From NCBI GenBank assembly GCA_947628245.1, contig CANQZH010000044.1, forward strand, positions 1 to 8,451: a stretch of DNA of 8,451 nt, in the 5' to 3' direction. Below, piece after piece: positions 4,685 through 8,451 of this stretch; within the stretch, counting starts at the first letter, position 1, and every line of letters begins with the position of its first letter. The translations under genes and the position numbers were made by a program. The notes beneath the pieces are model-generated. The model saw nothing but the letters and a program-made list of their open reading frames with translations. It did no database searches and was not told where the DNA came from. The stretch is from an uncultured Bacilli bacterium. Its GTDB lineage: Bacteria; Bacillota_I; Bacilli_A; RF39; UBA660.

Positions 4685-5172
4685 AAAATAATAAAGGTTT
4701 TAGTGTAGTTGAATCATTAATTGTAATTGGTATTTTAATTGTGGCTATTTTAATATGTAGTTTATTTGTGGTTAATATGTTAGATAAAGAACATAAAAAA
4801 GTTTTTAAAACTGAAGTTATAAGAGCAATGCAAGCAGCATCAAGTGCTTATCAATTAGATTTAATGAATAGTAAAGTAAATAAAAATAGTAAAGTTTGTT
4901 ATTCTATAGATTGGTTAAAAGCTAATAATTTATTTATTTTAGAAAGTAAAGAAGAATATAAGGGAAGTGTTTTAATTGAATCTAATGAAGATGGGCAAAT
5001 AATTAATTATACAGCTTGGATTAATAATGAAGATTTTTATGTTAAACAAGCTAATTTAACTAATTTAAATATTAAAGGAAAAGCTTATGAGAATGGTATT
5101 ATTACGGAAAAAGGTGAAATGCAAGCATCATTAGATTGTGAAAATGAAGAAGGACAGACATTAAGGAAGTGA
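4681..5172 (+). CDS. Type IV prepilin-like (pseudopilin) protein
   Basis: A 163-residue protein with a class III signal: a short basic leader MKNNKG, cleavage expected between Gly6 and Phe7, and Glu11 at mature position +5. A hydrophobic helix of about 20 residues follows (SLIVIGILIVAILICSLFVV). This is the N-methylation and prepilin-peptidase pattern of type IV pilins and of competence or secretion pseudopilins. The remainder is polar and unrecognised, with Cys73 and Cys153 as the only cysteines after the helix, possibly forming a disulfide. The start overlaps the ucpA stop, with GGAGG 6 nt upstream. The gene stands alone between a dehydrogenase and a DNA-repair gene; no pilus ATPase, membrane platform or prepilin peptidase is in the window, so its assembly machinery must be elsewhere. 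Confidence 0.82.
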   Translation: MKNNKGFSVVESLIVIGILIVAILICSLFVVNMLDKEHKKVFKTEVIRAMQAASSAYQLDLMNSKVNKNSKVCYSIDWLKANNLFILESKEEYKGSVLIESNEDGQIINYTAWINNEDFYVKQANLTNLNIKGKAYENGIITEKGEMQASLDCENEEGQTLRK

Positions 5173-5177
5173 AGTTT

Positions 5178-6077
5178 ATGATTATTGGAAGTCACGTTGG
5201 TTTTGGTAAAGATCAATTATTAGGAAGTGTTAAAGAAGCAATATCTTATAATGCTAATACTTTTATGTTTTATACAGGAGCTCCTCAAAATACAATGCGT
5301 AAAGAAATTGATGAAAATTTAACTAAAGAAGCTCAAAAAATAATGATTGATAATAATATAGAAATTAGTAAAGTTATTTGTCACGCCCCATATATTATTA
5401 ATTTGGCTAATAATATTGATTTAAGTAAATGGCAATTTAGTATTAATTTTTTAAAGGAAGAATTAAGAAGATGTGATATATTAGGAATTTCTTATATGGT
5501 TTTACATCCAGGAAGTGCTGTTAGCCTACCAAGAAATGAAGCTTTACAAAATATTGTTGATGCTTTAAATTTAGTTTTAGATAGTTCTTCTAAATGTAAA
5601 ATATTATTAGAAACTATGGCTGGTAAAGGAAGCGAATTAGGAATTAATTTAGAAGAATTAAAAATGATTATTGATAATGTAAGGTATCCTTTAGGAGTTT
5701 GTCTTGATACTTGTCATTTAAATGATTCAGGAGTAGATTTAAATAATTTTGATGAATATTTAGATAAATTTGATGAACAAATAGGTTTAGATAAAATATA
5801 TTGTATTCATATTAATGATAGTAAAAATAGTATTAATTCTCATAAAGATCGTCACGAGAATATTGGATATGGTACTATTGGTTTTGATAATTTAATTAAA
5901 ATTATATATAATGAAAAATTAAAAGATGTTCCTAAAATATTAGAAACACCTTATGTGGGAAAAGATATATTAGATAAAGAAAGAATATATCCTCCTTATA
6001 AATTTGAAATAGAAATGATATTAAATAAACAATTTGATGATCAACTTATTGAAAAAATCAATGAATATTATAAATAA
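5178..6077 (+). CDS. nfo: Endonuclease IV (deoxyribonuclease IV, AP endonuclease)
   Basis: Cuts the phosphodiester bond 5' to abasic sites in base-excision repair, using a three-metal zinc centre in a TIM barrel. With the start at 5178 the product is 299 residues, close to the usual 280-300. All nine metal ligands expected from the family are visible: His69 (HAPY), His110 (LHPG), Glu145 (LETMAGKG), Asp177 and His180 (CLDTCH), His211 (HINDSK), Asp224 and His226 (KDRHENIG), Glu256 (ETPY). The N-terminal signature GSHV...NTFMFYTGAPQNT is also present. ATG 5178 is preferred because AAGGAA (5163-5168) is 9 nt upstream; GTG 5169 is directly against that site. The start lies just past the pilin stop (TGA 5170-5172), so it is the third gene of the operon. 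The 3' end overlaps the convergent small gene by 10 bp. Confidence 0.97.
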   Translation: MIIGSHVGFGKDQLLGSVKEAISYNANTFMFYTGAPQNTMRKEIDENLTKEAQKIMIDNNIEISKVICHAPYIINLANNIDLSKWQFSINFLKEELRRCDILGISYMVLHPGSAVSLPRNEALQNIVDALNLVLDSSSKCKILLETMAGKGSELGINLEELKMIIDNVRYPLGVCLDTCHLNDSGVDLNNFDEYLDKFDEQIGLDKIYCIHINDSKNSINSHKDRHENIGYGTIGFDNLIKIIYNEKLKDVPKILETPYVGKDILDKERIYPPYKFEIEMILNKQFDDQLIEKINEYYK

Positions 6078-6328
6078 TGACCATATTTTTGATAATAGAT
6101 TTTAATTAATTGTTTAATTTTAAGAAAATTTTCATCACTAAATTCATTTTTATAACGTTCAAGATTTAAACTATTGGGATTAGCTAGAATGGTTTCCCAA
6201 TTTTTTTTAACAAATTGATAAGTAAAGGATAATTCGTGTTCATTTAAATTAACATTATTATTAATAGCAAAGTTATTTACATCAGTAATTGTTAGTTTAT
6301 CCATATATCTTTTAATTAATTCAAACAT
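6068..6328 (-). CDS. Small DUF2624-like protein (YqfT-type), function unknown
   Basis: An 86-residue, largely helical and charged protein without signal peptide or membrane segment. Its N-terminal layout (a Leu/Ile helix, KLTITDVNNFAINNNVNLNEHE, then a helix) resembles the DUF2624 family. The location next to nfo also fits, since B. subtilis yqfT (DUF2624) neighbours yqfS (nfo). The assignment is by pattern and context and is moderate. The ribosome binding site AGGTGAT lies 3 nt before the ATG. It is convergent with nfo (10-bp overlap of the 3' ends) and divergent from the PBP2 gene, with 65 bp between starts. In B. subtilis yqfT is co-directional with nfo as far as I recall, so the inverted orientation here would be a local rearrangement. 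Confidence 0.72.
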   Translation of the reverse strand: MFELIKRYMDKLTITDVNNFAINNNVNLNEHELSFTYQFVKKNWETILANPNSLNLERYKNEFSDENFLKIKQLIKIYYQKYGHYL

Positions 6329-6331
6329 AAT

Positions 6332-6388
6332 ATCACCTATCTATAGTGTATGAATTATTAAAAAAATTGAATACTAAAGATAGGTGAT
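6332..6388. repeat. Mirrored ribosome-binding-site palindrome in the divergent intergenic region
   Basis: ATCACCTATCT (6332-6342) and AGATAGGTGAT (6378-6388) are perfect 11-bp inverted copies. Each contains the ribosome binding site of the gene it faces: AGGTGAT for the small minus-strand gene, and TAGGTGAT before GTG 6394 of the PBP2 gene. The 35 bp between them must hold both divergent promoters; I see no clear -35/-10 pair on either strand. Confidence 0.55.
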
Positions 6389-6393
6389 TTTAA

Positions 6394-8280
6394 GTGAATT
6401 TAAAAACAATTGTTACAATTTTTTTTACTATATTTTTAAGTGTTTTATTAAATATTAATTTTAATCATCACGATGAATATGCTCAAGCTTTAAAAATTAA
6501 AACTGAATCAATTGTAAGTGGATCATCAGCGCCTAGAGGAAGAATATTAGATCGTAATGGTAAAGTTTTAGTAGATAATGTAGGAGTTTTAAATATTGTT
6601 TATCATAAGAAACCTAATATTAAAGTTGAAGAAGAATTAGAAATAGCTAAAAGTTTAGTTGATTATGTTAAAGATTATAAAGTTAGTGAAAAAATGTTAA
6701 AAAATTATTATTTAATTAAACATAATAATGGAGATGATTTAATTACTGATGAAGAGTATCGACTATTAGATGAAAGAAAGATTAGTAATGAAGATATTTT
6801 AAATTATAAGTTAGAGCGAATTAAAGATAGTGATTTAGAGTATACTGAATATGAGAAAAAAATTATTTATTTATATTCTATTATGAATGATGGATATTAT
6901 TATCAAGATAAATATTTATTAAAAGAAGTTAGTGAAGAAGAAGCTTTAAAAATAATGGAACAAAATTATGATTCTTTAAGAATTGTTGTTAGTAGTAAAA
7001 GAGTTTATCCTTATGGGGATACTTTAAAAGATATTTTTGGATCTATTGGAAGTATTCCTAAAGAAGATAGTAAAGATTATGTAGAGAAAGGTTATAGTTT
7101 AGAGGATGTTGTTGGTATTAGTGGGTTAGAAAAAACTTATGAAGAAACTTTAAAGGGAAAGAAAGCTACTTATTTAGTTAATAGTGATTATTCTCTAGAT
7201 TTAGTTAGTGAAGAAGAAAAAGGCAATGATTTAGTTTTAAATATTGATATTGATTTACAATTAAAATTAGAAAATACTTTAAAAGAAGAATTAGCTTTAG
7301 CAAGAAAGAAAAAACAAAGTGTATATTTTCACGATGCTTATAGTATTATTGGTGAACCTTTAACAGGTAATATTTTAGCTATGAGTGGGGTATTAATAAA
7401 TGATGATGGTAGTTTTAAAGAAATTAGTGGAACAATGCTTTCTTCTTCTTTTACAATGGGAAGTGTTGTTAAAGGGGCTAGTTCAACGGTTGGTTATATG
7501 ACTAATGCAATAACTGTTGGAAAAAAAATTCTTGATAGTTGTGTAAAACTTTATTATGAACCAGCTAAATGTTCTTATAAAAGATTAGGATATGTAGATG
7601 ATATAACAGCTTTAAAAACATCTAGTAATTATTTTCAGTTTATAACAGCTATTAATTCAACAGGTAATAGTTATCATTATAATATGAAATTTGAAGTAAA
7701 TGAAGATAATTTTAAAACTTATCGCGATACTTTTGCATCTTATGGTTTAGGTTCATTAACTAGTATTGATTTACCTAATGAAAAGATTGGAATGATTGGT
7801 AAAACGGTAAGTGGAGATTTATTACTTAATTTAGCAATTGGACAATATGATACATATACACCTGTTGAATTATTTCAGTATATTAATACAATTGCTAATA
7901 GAGGAAAAAGATTAAAATTAAATATTGCTCAAAATGATGTTGAATTATTAAATGAAGTTCCATTAGAACAAGGTTATTATGATCGGATATTAGAAGGTTT
8001 TTATGAAGTTTTTCACGGTGGGACAGCATCTAGTTATGCTAAAGAAGAATTACAAGTATCAGGTAAGACAGGAACTAGTGAAACATTTTATGATAACAAT
8101 AAAGATGGGGTAGTTGATATTGAAACAATAAACTCTACTTTAGCTCTTTTTTATCCAAGAGAAAATCCAAAATATAGTATGGTTATTATAGCTCCTAATA
8201 TTACTAATAGTGATACTTATACTTATCCTTTTACGAAAAATATTTCACTTAAAATGACAAATTATTTAGAAGGAGAATAA
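6394..8280 (+). CDS. Class B penicillin-binding protein, PBP2 type (peptidoglycan D,D-transpeptidase)
   Basis: Cross-links peptidoglycan stem peptides outside the membrane, normally with a SEDS glycosyltransferase (RodA in elongation). The 628-residue protein has one N-terminal anchor (about 5-22). The PBP dimerisation domain contains RGRILDRNG (48-56), the KRVYPYGD...GSIG segment (202-219) and GISGLEKTYEETLKG (241-255). A transpeptidase domain follows with the active triad intact: S357-V-V-K360 (MGSVVKGAS), S410-S-N412, and K558-T-G (SGKTGTSE). No PASTA domains are present. The MGSVVKG form of the active site and the neighbourhood (B. subtilis pbpA lies near nfo and yqfT) favour an elongation PBP2 (mrdA/pbpA) over a division FtsI, but the sequence alone does not settle this. 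The start is GTG 6394, 5 nt after TAGGTGAT. A region at about 100-190 rich in Glu, Lys and Tyr lies within the dimerisation domain. No terminator follows. Confidence 0.93.
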   Translation: MNLKTIVTIFFTIFLSVLLNINFNHHDEYAQALKIKTESIVSGSSAPRGRILDRNGKVLVDNVGVLNIVYHKKPNIKVEEELEIAKSLVDYVKDYKVSEKMLKNYYLIKHNNGDDLITDEEYRLLDERKISNEDILNYKLERIKDSDLEYTEYEKKIIYLYSIMNDGYYYQDKYLLKEVSEEEALKIMEQNYDSLRIVVSSKRVYPYGDTLKDIFGSIGSIPKEDSKDYVEKGYSLEDVVGISGLEKTYEETLKGKKATYLVNSDYSLDLVSEEEKGNDLVLNIDIDLQLKLENTLKEELALARKKKQSVYFHDAYSIIGEPLTGNILAMSGVLINDDGSFKEISGTMLSSSFTMGSVVKGASSTVGYMTNAITVGKKILDSCVKLYYEPAKCSYKRLGYVDDITALKTSSNYFQFITAINSTGNSYHYNMKFEVNEDNFKTYRDTFASYGLGSLTSIDLPNEKIGMIGKTVSGDLLLNLAIGQYDTYTPVELFQYINTIANRGKRLKLNIAQNDVELLNEVPLEQGYYDRILEGFYEVFHGGTASSYAKEELQVSGKTGTSETFYDNNKDGVVDIETINSTLALFYPRENPKYSMVIIAPNITNSDTYTYPFTKNISLKMTNYLEGE

Positions 8281-8405
8281 TTATATTTAAATTAGAAGAA
8301 ATATGTGATATATTAAACACGACAAAATAAGTCATATAACATTAAAATAAATAAAGTAGGGAATACTATAGTGTAAAGAGATTGACATAAAAGAAAGAAA
8401 AAGGC
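8281..8405. other. Non-coding stretch after PBP2
   Basis: No gene or hairpin terminator is visible. Directly after the PBP2 stop, AAGGAG (8270-8275) is followed by a 15-codon frame from ATA 8283 (FKLEEICDILNTTK, stop 8328-8330). It looks protein-like but has no standard start codon, and could be the remnant of a decayed downstream gene. CTATAGTGTA (8366-8375) repeats a 10-mer found at 6341-6350. A first TTGACA (8382-8387) has no -10 box at a usable distance. Confidence 0.35.
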
Positions 8406-8438
8406 TTGACAAATTGGGGGGGGGGGGAATGTTAGAAT
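8406..8438 (+). promoter_or_regulatory. Candidate phase-variable promoter with G12 tract in the spacer
   Basis: A perfect TTGACA (8406-8411) and TAGAAT (8433-8438, one mismatch to TATAAT) are separated by 21 bp, of which 12 are an uninterrupted G run (8416-8427). The optimal spacer is 17 bp, so the promoter should be weak with G12 and strong with about G8. Slipped-strand changes in such spacer tracts switch genes on and off in other bacteria, for example porA in Neisseria meningitidis. The controlled gene lies beyond the window end. Confidence 0.6.
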
Positions 8439-8451
8439 TTAATTATCAAAT

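Noticed and set aside
5169..5177. GTG 5169 as the nfo start.
   Set aside because: It abuts the ribosome binding site AAGGAA; ATG 5178 has proper spacing and gives the family-typical N-terminus.
1..8451. CRISPR arrays or insertion sequences.
   Set aside because: No spaced regular repeats, no cas genes, no transposase and no terminal inverted repeats with target duplications were seen.

Overview
The window comes from a very AT-rich, low-GC Gram-positive-type genome. The organism is probably an uncultured Bacilli/Erysipelotrichia-like or RF39-like gut bacterium; this is inferred from composition, TTA/GAA/AAA-rich codon use, strong AGGAGG-type ribosome binding sites and a Bacillus-like gene set. 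TGA is used as a stop (ends of the ucpA-like and pilin genes) and TGG for Trp, so the code is the standard bacterial one, not the Mycoplasma code.

Region 1 (1-176): the end of a tRNA cluster. It holds the 3' part of a probable tRNA-Gln(UUG), a complete tRNA-Lys(UUU), and a rho-independent terminator.

Region 2 (about 180-3360): looks like a small, decaying, tRNA-anchored genomic island. A tyrosine-recombinase gene reads towards tRNA-Lys, carries all the catalytic residues, and is broken by one frameshift confined to 919-932. A perfect 11-bp tandem repeat at its 3' end could be an integrase arm site. Between the integrase and a divergently oriented Fic gene there are about 400 bp with no credible protein. 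That gap instead holds two self-contained plus-strand transcription units, each with a sigma-A-type promoter (17-bp spacer) and an intrinsic terminator. The second should give a structured RNA of about 148 nt with nested helices and matches no family I recognise. The Fic protein is a class II, self-inhibited enzyme with a C-terminal winged helix, and its leader carries four copies of an ATACCGGAAA-type half-site arranged as two palindromes.

Region 3 (3362-3834): a two-gene unit encoding a small XRE-family regulator and a 73-residue protein of unknown function.

Region 4 (3836-8280): chromosomal-backbone genes. A tightly packed operon encodes a UcpA-type short-chain dehydrogenase, a single type IV prepilin-like protein and endonuclease IV (Nfo). 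A convergent DUF2624-like small gene follows, then a divergent class B penicillin-binding protein of the PBP2 type. In Bacillus subtilis nfo (yqfS), yqfT (DUF2624) and pbpA lie in the same chromosomal neighbourhood, which supports reading these as backbone.

Region 5 (8281-8451): non-coding in this window. It ends in a striking G12 homopolymer between a perfect TTGACA and a TAGAAT hexamer, a layout typical of phase-variable promoters whose strength depends on tract length. The controlled gene lies beyond the window.

The items most deserving a second look are the ~148-nt RNA, the poly-G promoter, the alternative RNA structures in the integrase leader, and the Fic operator.
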